Of a stretch of 64,000 nt of DNA, positions 8,390 to 16,014 are shown piece by piece; position 1 is the first letter of the stretch, and each line of letters opens with the position of its first letter. The translations under genes were made by a program, and so were the position numbers. Source of the stretch: Pseudoalteromonas sp. MMG007 (GTDB lineage Bacteria > Pseudomonadota > Gammaproteobacteria > Enterobacterales > Alteromonadaceae); the NCBI RefSeq assembly GCF_018100985.1, contig NZ_JAGJEI010000009.1, forward strand, positions 88,819 to 152,818, read 5' to 3'. Under the pieces are notes generated by a model that ran no database searches, was not told where the DNA came from, and worked only from the letters and a program-made list of their open reading frames with translations.

Positions 8390-8506
8390 GTGGCACTTAA
8401 CATTTCAATAACGGGCGCATACACGTGGGGCAAAGTGGCGAAGCCGCCCTACGTGTATGCGTCCCAGCGAACGAAGTGAGTGAGTTAATTGAGTTGTTAT
8501 ATCGCT
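8390..8506 (-). other. attC-like integron recombination site (candidate)
   Basis: This is a long imperfect palindrome. On the minus strand it reads ATATAACAACTCAATTAAC at the left and GTTATTGAAATGTTAAGT at the right. The arms are complementary except for a few mismatches and one unpaired base, as in integron attC sites. The right core GTTAAGT fits GTTRRRY; the left core ATATAAC differs from RYYYAAC at one position. Inside lies a second, 14-bp stem (GGGACGCATACACGT / ACGTGTATGCGCCC with one bulge). It follows the XRE-2TM gene stop by a few bases and precedes the kinase gene start, exactly where an attC site should be between two minus-strand cassettes. No integrase gene is in the window. Confidence 0.6.
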
Positions 8507-8508
8507 AC

Positions 8509-8922
8509 TCACCAATATTTCTTCGTATCAATATAATGCTTCATGTTAGAAAATATGTAAGCTAGAAGAAAAAATGCCGGCGTTGCAATAACGTCGGGTT
8601 TTATGAGCCAAGTTAATAGGCCCAAGAGCACCGTCATCATTTCTAACATAATAATTTGCTTTCTTGCTTTTACTCCCCAAAACGAAAACCTGACCCATAA
8701 CGGCTCTTTGTTCCATTCTTTAGATGTTTTGTCTATCACGATAATTTCCTCTTGAAGTTTAGAAATGTCAATTTCAAACACAGAGGCAAGGGCTTTAAGA
8801 GATTCTATACTGGCCTTGTTTCCACTTTCTATTCGTTGAATAGTTCTCGTACTCAAGCCACTTAAGGTGGCAAGTTGTTCTTGTGACCAGTTTCGTTTTT
8901 CTCTAAGACGTTTGACTATCAT
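8509..8922 (-). CDS. XRE family regulator with C-terminal 2TM domain
   Basis: The protein is 137 residues. Residues 1-60 form a Cro/CI-type helix-turn-helix (VKRLREKRNWSQEQLATLSG and LSTRTIQRIESG). After a short linker, residues 85-130 hold two hydrophobic helices flanking IKPDVIATPA, the 2TM domain layout. It probably binds DNA while held at the inner membrane. AAGGAG lies six bases before the ATG. Small HTH-2TM genes of this kind are common in integron cassette arrays of marine gammaproteobacteria (general knowledge), which agrees with the attC-like site right after its stop codon. It is bounded by 13-bp inverted repeats. Confidence 0.85.
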   Translation of the reverse strand: MIVKRLREKRNWSQEQLATLSGLSTRTIQRIESGNKASIESLKALASVFEIDISKLQEEIIVIDKTSKEWNKEPLWVRFSFWGVKARKQIIMLEMMTVLLGLLTWLIKPDVIATPAFFLLAYIFSNMKHYIDTKKYW

Positions 8923-9018
8923 TTGGGCTCCTTACCAATGCGAGAGGAAACTATCCATGTTTTAATCGATTGTCGGTTACGAAATTCACACGACAGGGGG
9001 GCGACAGGCGATGTTTAC

Positions 9019-9031
9019 AGCGATATAACAA
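9019..9031 (+). repeat. Inverted copy of the attC-like outer core (AGCGATATAACAA)
   Basis: These 13 bases are the exact reverse complement of 8494-8506, so the XRE-2TM gene is enclosed by perfect inverted repeats. The following bases (TTTAATAGTGCGC) resemble the arm of an attC site, but no matching second arm was found to the right, so this may be a truncated site. The surrounding 8923-9386 interval holds otherwise only the coding remnant described separately. Confidence 0.5.
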
Positions 9032-9174
9032 TTTAATAGTGCGCTCATCGCGCATATTTCTGCCGACGCCACGCTCATTTTTCTGCATTATATAGTTTTA
9101 GCAAATAACCTAAGGTATTACTATCACTAAGTTTTCTAGAGTTTTTAGATAAAGTTAAATTAACCAATATGCGT

Positions 9175-9345
9175 TCAGCGCTTATTCTCATGAATATATG
9201 CGCAAAGAGCAGCCTTACCAATCAATTCACGATGATATTTGGCCAAACTCAATGCCTGCTCAACGCCCATTGTTGCCTGTCAGGTTGAGTCTAGTGAAAT
9301 AGATTGCATTGCATAGTTAAAGTTTTTATATTGTTCGGCAATATT
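9175..9345 (-). pseudogene. Possible remnant of a coding gene
   Basis: Read on the minus strand from 9345, the frame gives protein-like sequence (AEQYKNFNYAMQSISLDST), then an in-frame TGA at 9282-9280, then QATMGVEQALSLAKYHREL and a stop at 9177-9175. A stop codon directly precedes the fragment. Composition looks like a decayed helical protein of unknown family. The downstream part alone could be a 31-residue ORF from the ATG at 9270, but no ribosome-binding site supports it. Confidence 0.3.
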
Positions 9346-9386
9346 TTACTTGGTGCTAATAAAGCACTGCGTGCAAAGGAAAGCAT

Positions 9387-9734
9387 GTGAATTATAAAAA
9401 AATGTACTACCCAGTTAAGGCGCTTGCTGCCTTATCTTTAGTTGCAGTTGCAATTAAGTACTGGATGCCAACGGAGATTGGCTTTGCGTTTATGCTATTG
9501 CCTTATTTAGTTTTGTATTTTTTAGCGAGTGCTAACAACTACCAAAATAAACGACTCTTTCTTATCAGAATTATAGCTGCATTATTTACTATTATTTTAG
9601 CGCCAGTTCTCATTTTTGGCATTGAACCTGACCCTCAGGCCGGGATAGGTATCATGTTTTTGCTGGTGATGCAGCTAGCTGCAATTAGTGCCTCAGAATT
9701 TATTATATTATTTTTTAATGTTGATAATGATTAA
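9387..9734 (+). CDS. Small hypothetical membrane protein
   Basis: The protein is 115 residues starting at GTG, which is supported by AAAGGA six bases upstream. Four hydrophobic segments are visible (about 8-26, 30-47, 58-78 and 85-110) with a basic turn NNYQNKRLFLIR between the second and third. No family is recognised and no catalytic motif is seen. It lies between the accessory island and the aldehyde dehydrogenase gene and may itself be part of the island. It is followed by a bidirectional terminator about 95 bp downstream. Confidence 0.6.
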   Translation: MNYKKMYYPVKALAALSLVAVAIKYWMPTEIGFAFMLLPYLVLYFLASANNYQNKRLFLIRIIAALFTIILAPVLIFGIEPDPQAGIGIMFLLVMQLAAISASEFIILFFNVDND

Positions 9735-9828
9735 GAAGAAAAATGTACATTTTCAGCTATTAGTATTTAGTTTCGTGGGGTTTAGTCAGTAAAGGATGAG
9801 CTCTGCTGTAATCTAATTTTAAAGAAAA

Positions 9829-9863
9829 AAACCTAAAAGCGGTTACCCACTTTTAGGTTTTTT
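9829..9863. terminator. Bidirectional rho-independent terminator
   Basis: The stem AACCTAAAAG / CTTTTAGGTT encloses CGGTTACCCA and is flanked by A and T runs on both sides. It serves the converging hypothetical membrane gene and aldehyde dehydrogenase gene. Confidence 0.85.
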
Positions 9864-9886
9864 ATGTATTGGTATTTAAAGCTAAA

Positions 9887-11263
9887 TTAGCTATTAATCA
9901 TAATACATTTGATATTCACAAATTCGCGCATACCAAAGCCGCCGTGCTCTCGGCCGTAGCCACTTTCTTTAACACCACCAAACGGTAAGTTAGGTTGAGC
10001 AAGGCCATAACCGTTAATGTTGATCATACCGGTGTCAAAGTACTTTTTAGCCAGTTCAATGGCTTTTTTCTCATCTTTAGAGAAAATACCGCCGCCTAAA
10101 CCGTAGCGAGAGTCGTTAGCGATGCGCATGGCATCGTCGTTATCTTTGGCTTTAATTAGCGAAGCTACTGGGCCAAATAACTCGTCATCGTATGCTGGCA
10201 TGCCAGGTGCTAGGTTATCAAGCAGAGTAGGTGGGTAGTAATAACCCGTTTGCGAAGGTACTTCGCCACCTGTAATTACATTTGCACCGGCCTTAACCGA
10301 TTGCATTACTTGGTCATGAATTTTGTCGCGTAAATCTTCGCGAGCCATTGGCCCTAGGTCTGTGTCATCAGCCATTGGGTCACCCATTTTCATGGCTTCA
10401 AATTGCGCTTTAATTTGTTCTTTAAAGTCATCGTATAGTGAATCAACTACTACAAATCGTTTGGCTGATACACACGTCTCACCGTTGTTGATCATACGAC
10501 CTGTAACACAGGTTTTAACGGCAAGCTCTAAGTCGGCATCATCGAGTACTAAGTAAGCATCGTTACTGCCAAGCTCTAGTACTGTTTTCTTCACATTTTT
10601 ACCGGCTTCTTCGGCTACTTTTTTACCCGTGCCATCACTACCTGTAAAGGTTACGCCACTAATCGCTTTGTGCGAAATAAGTGAGCTTGCTGTTTTGCCA
10701 TCAATAAGTAAATTGCTAAAGCAATACTCTGGGAAACCCGCTTGTTTAAATAGCGTATCGATTTTTTCAGCCATGCCAAAAACGTTACCCGCATGCTTAA
10801 GTACGGTCGTGTTACCGGCCATAATATTAGCTGCGCTGTAACGGATAACTTGATAAAGCGGGAAATTCCAAGGCTGGATGCCTAATAAAACGCCCGTTGG
10901 TTGATAGCTAATAATTGCACGGCCGCCGTCCATATCACGCTCTTCATCAGCGAGTACTTTTGGGCCATTTTCAGCGGTATAACGGCAAATACCAGCACAT
11001 AGCTCGACTTCTTGAAAACCTTGCTCGTAAACTTTACCCATTTCTTCGGTCATTAGTTTAGCGATTGCTTCTTTTTGCTCTTCAAAAAGTGATGCTAGTT
11101 TATTTAAATACTTAGCACGTTCAGTAAATGAGGTTAGTCGCCATTTTAAATATGTTTCGTGAGATTTTTCAATTACCTGTTCTGCCTCTTCTTGAGAAAG
11201 CAGTGTGTAGGTTTCAATGGTTTGTTCAGTTGCGGGATTAATCGTTTTAACTGTGTTACTCAT
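9887..11263 (-). CDS. Aldehyde dehydrogenase, Sad-type succinate-semialdehyde dehydrogenase
   Basis: This 458-residue protein starts at the ATG at 11263, chosen because AAGGAG lies seven bases upstream; the frame continues to 11314 without a start signal. It has the NAD(P) aldehyde dehydrogenase fold: IQPWNFPLYQ, the GFTGSDGTGKK-like glycine motif (VTFTGSDGTGKKV), the catalytic Glu in LELGSNDAYLV, and the catalytic Cys in NNGETCVSAKR. The C terminus contains LPFGGVKESGYGREHG. Length and motifs fit the Sad/YneI branch (about 460 residues), which oxidises succinate semialdehyde to succinate. The substrate is inferred by family. It is monocistronic with its own terminator. Confidence 0.85.
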   Translation of the reverse strand: MSNTVKTINPATEQTIETYTLLSQEEAEQVIEKSHETYLKWRLTSFTERAKYLNKLASLFEEQKEAIAKLMTEEMGKVYEQGFQEVELCAGICRYTAENGPKVLADEERDMDGGRAIISYQPTGVLLGIQPWNFPLYQVIRYSAANIMAGNTTVLKHAGNVFGMAEKIDTLFKQAGFPEYCFSNLLIDGKTASSLISHKAISGVTFTGSDGTGKKVAEEAGKNVKKTVLELGSNDAYLVLDDADLELAVKTCVTGRMINNGETCVSAKRFVVVDSLYDDFKEQIKAQFEAMKMGDPMADDTDLGPMAREDLRDKIHDQVMQSVKAGANVITGGEVPSQTGYYYPPTLLDNLAPGMPAYDDELFGPVASLIKAKDNDDAMRIANDSRYGLGGGIFSKDEKKAIELAKKYFDTGMININGYGLAQPNLPFGGVKESGYGREHGGFGMREFVNIKCIMINS

Positions 11264-11481
11264 TTCTATCTCCTTACAAATTAGTTGTCTGTAAGGGTGC
11301 AAAGGCAAAGCCACTTTTAATGTTTTTAAAATTAAGTGTTTAAGTTGCTGATTATATTGAGATTGTTTTTGTATTTTTAGAGGGTTTTAATATTGTCGGT
11401 ATAAAAATTAAAAAGTTAATGCAGTAAAATATTCTGGGGGCTGCAAAATTTACAACACCCACAAGCTGTCATTATTTTGAG

Positions 11482-11997
11482 CTACTGAAGCTCGCAAGCA
11501 ATTCGCTTAAGTAAAAAAGTTTCTCGTAAAATAGAGAGCCCTTGCTTGTCGCTATTGGCAATTGTGCGTTCGTTGTGAGCGATGGCTTCGTTAATATCAA
11601 CCCACTTAGTGCTCATGCCATTTTGTTGCTCGTAATGCTCTAATTTAGCTTTACCAAGCTCATCTGCAATATTACATACATAGCAGTACGACTTTATGTG
11701 AATAATATCAAAGTCATCCTTATACCAAGGGCGATATTCTTCGTATAATCCAAAAGGTTTAATTACTTGTATATCTTGAGCACCGGTTTCTTCATTGAGC
11801 TCTCTTATTAAGCCTTGCTCAATACTTTCGCCTTCATCAACGCCACCACCGGGGAGGCTATAATCTTCATAGCGTGCGGTATACATAAGTAATATTTTAT
11901 TATTTTTAATAACAATGGCACGTGCCGTTAAACGGGTAAACGAGTTACCTTGGTTAATATTAATACCAGTATGAACCAATGTTTTTAATAGCCGCAT
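11482..11997 (-). CDS. Nudix hydrolase
   Basis: The protein is 171 residues. The Nudix box runs from about residue 54 to 76 and fits GX5EX7REUXEEXGU: GVDEGE, then RELNEETGA. The N-terminal strand TARAIVIKNNKILLMYTAR and the preceding SLPGGG complete the fold. These enzymes hydrolyse nucleoside diphosphate-linked compounds with Mg2+; the substrate is not predictable here. GGAGAG precedes the ATG. A region of about 430 bp without a gene follows upstream, separating it from the two-component cluster. Confidence 0.85.
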   Translation of the reverse strand: MRLLKTLVHTGININQGNSFTRLTARAIVIKNNKILLMYTARYEDYSLPGGGVDEGESIEQGLIRELNEETGAQDIQVIKPFGLYEEYRPWYKDDFDIIHIKSYCYVCNIADELGKAKLEHYEQQNGMSTKWVDINEAIAHNERTIANSDKQGLSILRETFLLKRIACELQ

Positions 11998-12428
11998 TTT
12001 CTCTCCTTTTGTGTAGAGCTTATGATAACAGTTGCTATCACGCTATATAACCTAGACTATTGATAATAAGTTTATTTTTATTGGCTGTTTTTTAAGGCTA
12101 ACCATGGTAAGAACTTTATTAAGACGTGGGCAATTAATGTTTACATTGACGTTGTTTTTATTAAAAATTTAATACTGATATAAATGAAATTGAATATCAT
12201 TACGATGCAATCAATTGTTAAACTGTTTAATGTAAGTATGGCTATTTAATTAATGTTTCGAATTTTTTAGTGATTTAGTGATCGTTATTTTTCAGCTAAC
12301 GTAAATATTAGGTTGTTAAAATAAATCGTTGAATTACTAAGTTTAAAATTTGATGAAAGCAAGTTCGAGCTACCCTTTAAATTAATGGTTAGGGTGCGTA
12401 GAATAATAAAAAAGCATAGGGATTTATC
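11998..12428. other. Intergenic region upstream of the two-component cluster
   Basis: This AT-rich stretch separates divergent genes and must contain both promoters. No ORF, RNA gene or strong hairpin was found. A 19-base segment at 12186-12204 matches a Fur box at 13 of 19 positions, which is weak in such AT-rich DNA. Confidence 0.4.
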
Positions 12429-13769
12429 ATGTTAAACATTCTTTTAGTTGATGACGATATAGAGTTTAGTGACGTCGTTTGCCACATAGTCGAATTCCTC
12501 GGCCACAATATTAATACTGCAACAAGTTTAAAAGAAGCACATCAATGGTTTGAAAATAATACCTTTGATCATGTGCTGCTTGATTTTATGCTGCCTGATG
12601 GCAGCGGTTTGCATTTACTCGATCATTTAAAAATGATTGGACAAGATCCAAAAATTACACTTATATCTGGTCACCCGTCAGTTAAGGGGATTTTAGCTGA
12701 CATGTGTGAGCCAAATGTTGGCCATTTATTAAAGCCCTTACAACGTGAAGATTTAGAACTTGTACTGAATGGCCCTAAAAAAGCCCCTAAAAAAGCAAAG
12801 CAAAGCGGAATTACACGTCATTTTGGTGGCTTAATTGGCGAGTCTGAGCCAATGCAACAGCTTTACAATATGATTGAACGCGTAGCTAAAACTAATGCTA
12901 ACGTTATGCTTATGGGCGAAAGTGGCGCTGGTAAAGAAGTGGTTGCTCAGGCGATTCATAACGCGAGCCAATGTGAAGGCCCGTTAGTTGCTAGTAACTG
13001 TGGCGCGCTTTCTAAAGAGCTAATTGGTAGTGAACTATTTGGCCACGAGAAAGGTGCATTTACAGGTGCTATTGCACGCAAAGAAGGCGTATTTGAGCAA
13101 TCGAATAATGGTACTTTGTTTTTAGATGAAGTAACCGAAATGCCTATAGATATGCAACCTAATTTATTACGCGTACTTGAAACTAAAAAAGTAACGCGTG
13201 TGGGTGGCAATCGTGAAATACCGACTAATTGTCGTGTTATATCGGCAACAAACCGCACGCTAACTGATTTGGCGCAAAATAATGTAATACGTGAAGATAT
13301 TTATTTTAGGCTTGCTGTATTTCCTATTGATATTCCGCCACTTCGCGATCGTAAAGAAGATGTTCCTCTTTTAGCTAGAGCATTTTTAGAGCAGTTAAAT
13401 GACGAAAATGGCACTGCATTTAGTTGGACAGCTGCGCAGTTAAAAGAGCTACAAAGTTATGAGTGGCCAGGTAACGTGCGAGAGCTGCGCCATGCCATAC
13501 ACCGCGCATTTATAATGAGCGATCCACAAACAAGCGATATTACTTTACCGGCTAACTTAGAGTCACCTTTTTCACGCGTTAATGCCCAAACCGAAGAAAA
13601 GCAAGTGTCTGCAGGGCAAACAATAGAAGAAGTTGAAAAAGATCTGATTCATGCAACGCTCGATAAAGTGCAGGGCAACAAAACGCTTGCCGCGCAAATG
13701 TTAGGTATTAGTACTAAAACACTATATAACCGTTTAAATGCTTATGGCGGTATCGGAGAATACAAATAA
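12429..13769 (+). CDS. Sigma54-dependent response regulator (NtrC family)
   Basis: The protein is 446 residues. The receiver domain (about 1-115) has acidic pocket VDDD at 7-10 and phospho-acceptor D52 (VLLDFMLP). The AAA+ domain (about 135-365) shows the Walker A GESGAGKE, the sigma54 contact loop GAFTGA and the Walker B region LFLDEVTEMP. The C-terminal Fis-type helix-turn-helix (about 405-440) includes KTLAAQMLGISTKTLYNRL. It should activate sigma54 promoters when phosphorylated. It is the first gene of a five-gene co-oriented cluster; the next ATG is 34 bp away, so cotranscription is likely. AGGGAT serves as ribosome-binding site. Confidence 0.92.
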   Translation: MLNILLVDDDIEFSDVVCHIVEFLGHNINTATSLKEAHQWFENNTFDHVLLDFMLPDGSGLHLLDHLKMIGQDPKITLISGHPSVKGILADMCEPNVGHLLKPLQREDLELVLNGPKKAPKKAKQSGITRHFGGLIGESEPMQQLYNMIERVAKTNANVMLMGESGAGKEVVAQAIHNASQCEGPLVASNCGALSKELIGSELFGHEKGAFTGAIARKEGVFEQSNNGTLFLDEVTEMPIDMQPNLLRVLETKKVTRVGGNREIPTNCRVISATNRTLTDLAQNNVIREDIYFRLAVFPIDIPPLRDRKEDVPLLARAFLEQLNDENGTAFSWTAAQLKELQSYEWPGNVRELRHAIHRAFIMSDPQTSDITLPANLESPFSRVNAQTEEKQVSAGQTIEEVEKDLIHATLDKVQGNKTLAAQMLGISTKTLYNRLNAYGGIGEYK

Positions 13770-13803
13770 TCGTAAATTTTAGTTAGTAGGTTTAAGGATA
13801 AGA

Positions 13804-14013
13804 ATGACATCAGAAAAACAAACAGAGCCGTTAAATAAATTAGTGCACGATGCAAGAGCACCGCTTAATCGTATATCAATGAACGCCGAACTTATTAAGC
13901 TTGTGCTTGAAAATGATATGCCAAAGCAAAAAGCACTCGAGGCGCTAGACAAAATTATTGCTAACTGCCAAGACTGCAGTAACAGCTTACAAAAAATTTC
14001 TGACTCTCAATAA
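13804..14013 (+). CDS. Stand-alone DHp (HisKA-like) domain protein
   Basis: This small protein of 69 residues has a good ribosome-binding site (TTAAGGATAAGAATG). It contains KLVHDARAPLNRISMNAEL at residues 12-30, which looks like the H box of a sensor kinase (the pattern HDLRTPLN), with candidate phospho-acceptor H15. A second helix (about 40-65) completes a two-helix DHp hairpin. There is no ATP-binding domain, no N-box and no room for one. It lies between a sigma54 response regulator and a CHASE3 kinase and could serve as a phosphotransfer shuttle or as a partner or inhibitor of the kinase dimer. These roles are inference. It is not a truncated remnant of the next gene, which has its own DHp. 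Confidence 0.7.
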   Translation: MTSEKQTEPLNKLVHDARAPLNRISMNAELIKLVLENDMPKQKALEALDKIIANCQDCSNSLQKISDSQ

Positions 14014-14056
14014 TGATAATAATAGCCAGTTTTACTATGTGGGAAACTAACGTTAA

Positions 14057-15541
14057 ATGATTAAGCAAAAACAGCAGGGTAAAGCTAATGTGACTTGGGC
14101 AGCATTTATTGTTGTAGTGCTAAGTATTATTGTTGGTAATGCATTTTTAGCACTTAATACAATACAAAGCTTAACCCAAACGCAAAAAAGCTTAGATAAC
14201 ACTAATATGCTCACTACGGCGATTGAGAAGCTGCACTTGTCTATTGTGCAGGCTGAATCGGGCCAGCGTGGTTATTTATTAACAGAGGAAGACGATTACC
14301 TTACTCCCTATTACGACACGCTTGCTCAATTAGAGTCCCAAACAGAGCTTGTTAAATCACTTCATTCTGAAATTGATGGACAGGCTCCGCGCATAGCTGA
14401 GTTATTAGTATTAGTACGTAGCAAAATGAAAGAGCTTAAAACAACCGTTAATTTGGCATTAGATGACAAAGAGCGACGCGCCATTTACCTGTTAAATACG
14501 CACAAGGGGCGAGAGCTTTATAAAGATATTCGTGCCAAAGTTAATGACGTTTTAGACAGAGAGCTATTGTTCAAAGTTAGCCACTTTTCTAAACTTGCGA
14601 AGATTAAAAACGAAGCAAAAATTACGTTTGCTATTACAGCTGTTACCAGTGGATTATTAATTATTGGTATGTTTGTAATGACAAGACTTAACTTAAGAAA
14701 CGCAGCTCAATATCGTGCGGATCTTGAAAAACAAAACGAAACATTAGCCAGTAAAGTTTCGGAGCGCACTCAAGAGTTAACTTTGTACTCTGATGAGCTG
14801 AGTCGTTCAAACCGCGAACTTGAGGAGTTTGCGTTTGTAGCAAGTCACGACTTGCAAGAACCGCTTCGTAAAATTCAGGCATTTAGTGACCGTCTAGAAA
14901 CTATGTTTAAAGATGAGCTAGGTGAAAAAGGCATAGATTACATTGGCCGCATGAAAAATGCAGCGCAGCGTATGTCTAACCTCATTAACGATTTGCTTGA
15001 GTTTTCACGCGTTACGACACGTGGTAAAGACTTTGATGATACCGACCTTAATGGCGTGGTTGCTGATATTTTAAGTGACTTAGAAATAGCAATTAAAGAG
15101 AGTAATGCACAAGTAAATGTTGACGAATTACCGGTAATTCAAGCAGATAAAAGCCAGATGCAACAGCTGTTTTTAAACTTACTTTCTAATGCAGTTAAAT
15201 TTAGAAAAGCAGGCACTACTCCTCGTATTGATATTACCTATGAGGATGTGAATGAGTTTAGTGAAGAATTAAATGTTGATACTCAATGGCAAGTAGTAAC
15301 GATTAAAGATAATGGCATAGGCTTTTCGCAAGAATATGCAGATAAAATATTTGTACCTTTTCAGCGTCTCCATGGGCGCTCAGAGTACAAAGGCACAGGG
15401 ATTGGGCTTTCGGTATGTAGGCGTATAGTTGAGCGTCATGGTGGTATTATAAACGCTCAAAGCATAGAAGGTGAAGGTGCAACCTTTACTATAAAATTAC
15501 CAGTGGAAGCATCGCTTTTCACTTTGCAAGGAGAGGCGTAA
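14057..15541 (+). CDS. CHASE3-domain sensor histidine kinase
   Basis: The protein is 494 residues. The first transmembrane helix is at about 12-33, and the extracytoplasmic CHASE3 domain at about 38-180 contains ESGQRGYLLTEEDDYL. A second helix at about 186-208 leads into a coiled coil. The DHp has FAFVASHDLQEPLRK (H264), the phytochrome-kinase style H box. The HATPase domain shows the N box LLSNAVKFRKAG, G1 DNGIGF and G2 GTGIGLSV. It should autophosphorylate on H264 in response to an envelope signal of unknown nature. Its stop codon abuts the start of the next receiver gene, a tight operon junction. Confidence 0.92.
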   Translation: MIKQKQQGKANVTWAAFIVVVLSIIVGNAFLALNTIQSLTQTQKSLDNTNMLTTAIEKLHLSIVQAESGQRGYLLTEEDDYLTPYYDTLAQLESQTELVKSLHSEIDGQAPRIAELLVLVRSKMKELKTTVNLALDDKERRAIYLLNTHKGRELYKDIRAKVNDVLDRELLFKVSHFSKLAKIKNEAKITFAITAVTSGLLIIGMFVMTRLNLRNAAQYRADLEKQNETLASKVSERTQELTLYSDELSRSNRELEEFAFVASHDLQEPLRKIQAFSDRLETMFKDELGEKGIDYIGRMKNAAQRMSNLINDLLEFSRVTTRGKDFDDTDLNGVVADILSDLEIAIKESNAQVNVDELPVIQADKSQMQQLFLNLLSNAVKFRKAGTTPRIDITYEDVNEFSEELNVDTQWQVVTIKDNGIGFSQEYADKIFVPFQRLHGRSEYKGTGIGLSVCRRIVERHGGIINAQSIEGEGATFTIKLPVEASLFTLQGEA

Positions 15542-16003
15542 ATGCCGTATTCAAAAGTAAAACCAATCACCATATTAATGGCAGACGATGATGAAGATGA
15601 TCGCTTGCTAACACAAGACGCACTTGCAGAGAGCCGCGTTTTAAACGAACTTCATTTTGTAGAAGATGGCGTTGAGTTATTAGAGTATTTAGAGCGTCGC
15701 GGTAAGTTTGAAGATAAAACAACATCACCGCGCCCTGGGCTTATTTTACTTGATTTAAATATGCCAAGAATGGACGGCAGAGAAGCCCTTGAAGCTATAA
15801 AAGGAAATCCTAATCTTAAGGGTATTCCCGTTGTAATTTTAACCACGTCTAAGCAAGAAGAAGACATGGTAAAAGGTTATAACTTAGGTGCTGCGTCTTA
15901 CATTACTAAACCAGTAACATTTGATGGCCTAGTTGAGCTAATGAAAACGTTAGGAAAGTATTGGGTAGAGTTTGTAGAGCTACCATCAACATTTAACGAT
16001 TAA
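15542..16003 (+). CDS. Single-domain response regulator (Rcp1-like)
   Basis: This 153-residue protein is a receiver domain only. The acidic pocket is ADDDEDD (14-20), the phospho-acceptor D71 is in LLDLNMPRMDG, the switch Thr is in ILTTSK and the Lys in YITKPV. The long insertion before D71 and the C-terminal helix resemble the Rcp1/phytochrome-partner class, which matches the phytochrome-type H box of the kinase just upstream. The ATG follows the kinase TAA directly, with GGAGAGG as ribosome-binding site, so the two are translationally coupled partners. There is no output domain; it probably passes phosphate or binds a target protein. Confidence 0.92.
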   Translation: MPYSKVKPITILMADDDEDDRLLTQDALAESRVLNELHFVEDGVELLEYLERRGKFEDKTTSPRPGLILLDLNMPRMDGREALEAIKGNPNLKGIPVVILTTSKQEEDMVKGYNLGAASYITKPVTFDGLVELMKTLGKYWVEFVELPSTFND

Positions 16004-16014
16004 AGGGAGATTCT

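Noticed and set aside
12186..12204. Fur-box-like sequence between the Nudix gene and the two-component cluster
   Set aside because: Only 13 of 19 positions match and the region is AT-rich; neither neighbour is an iron gene.
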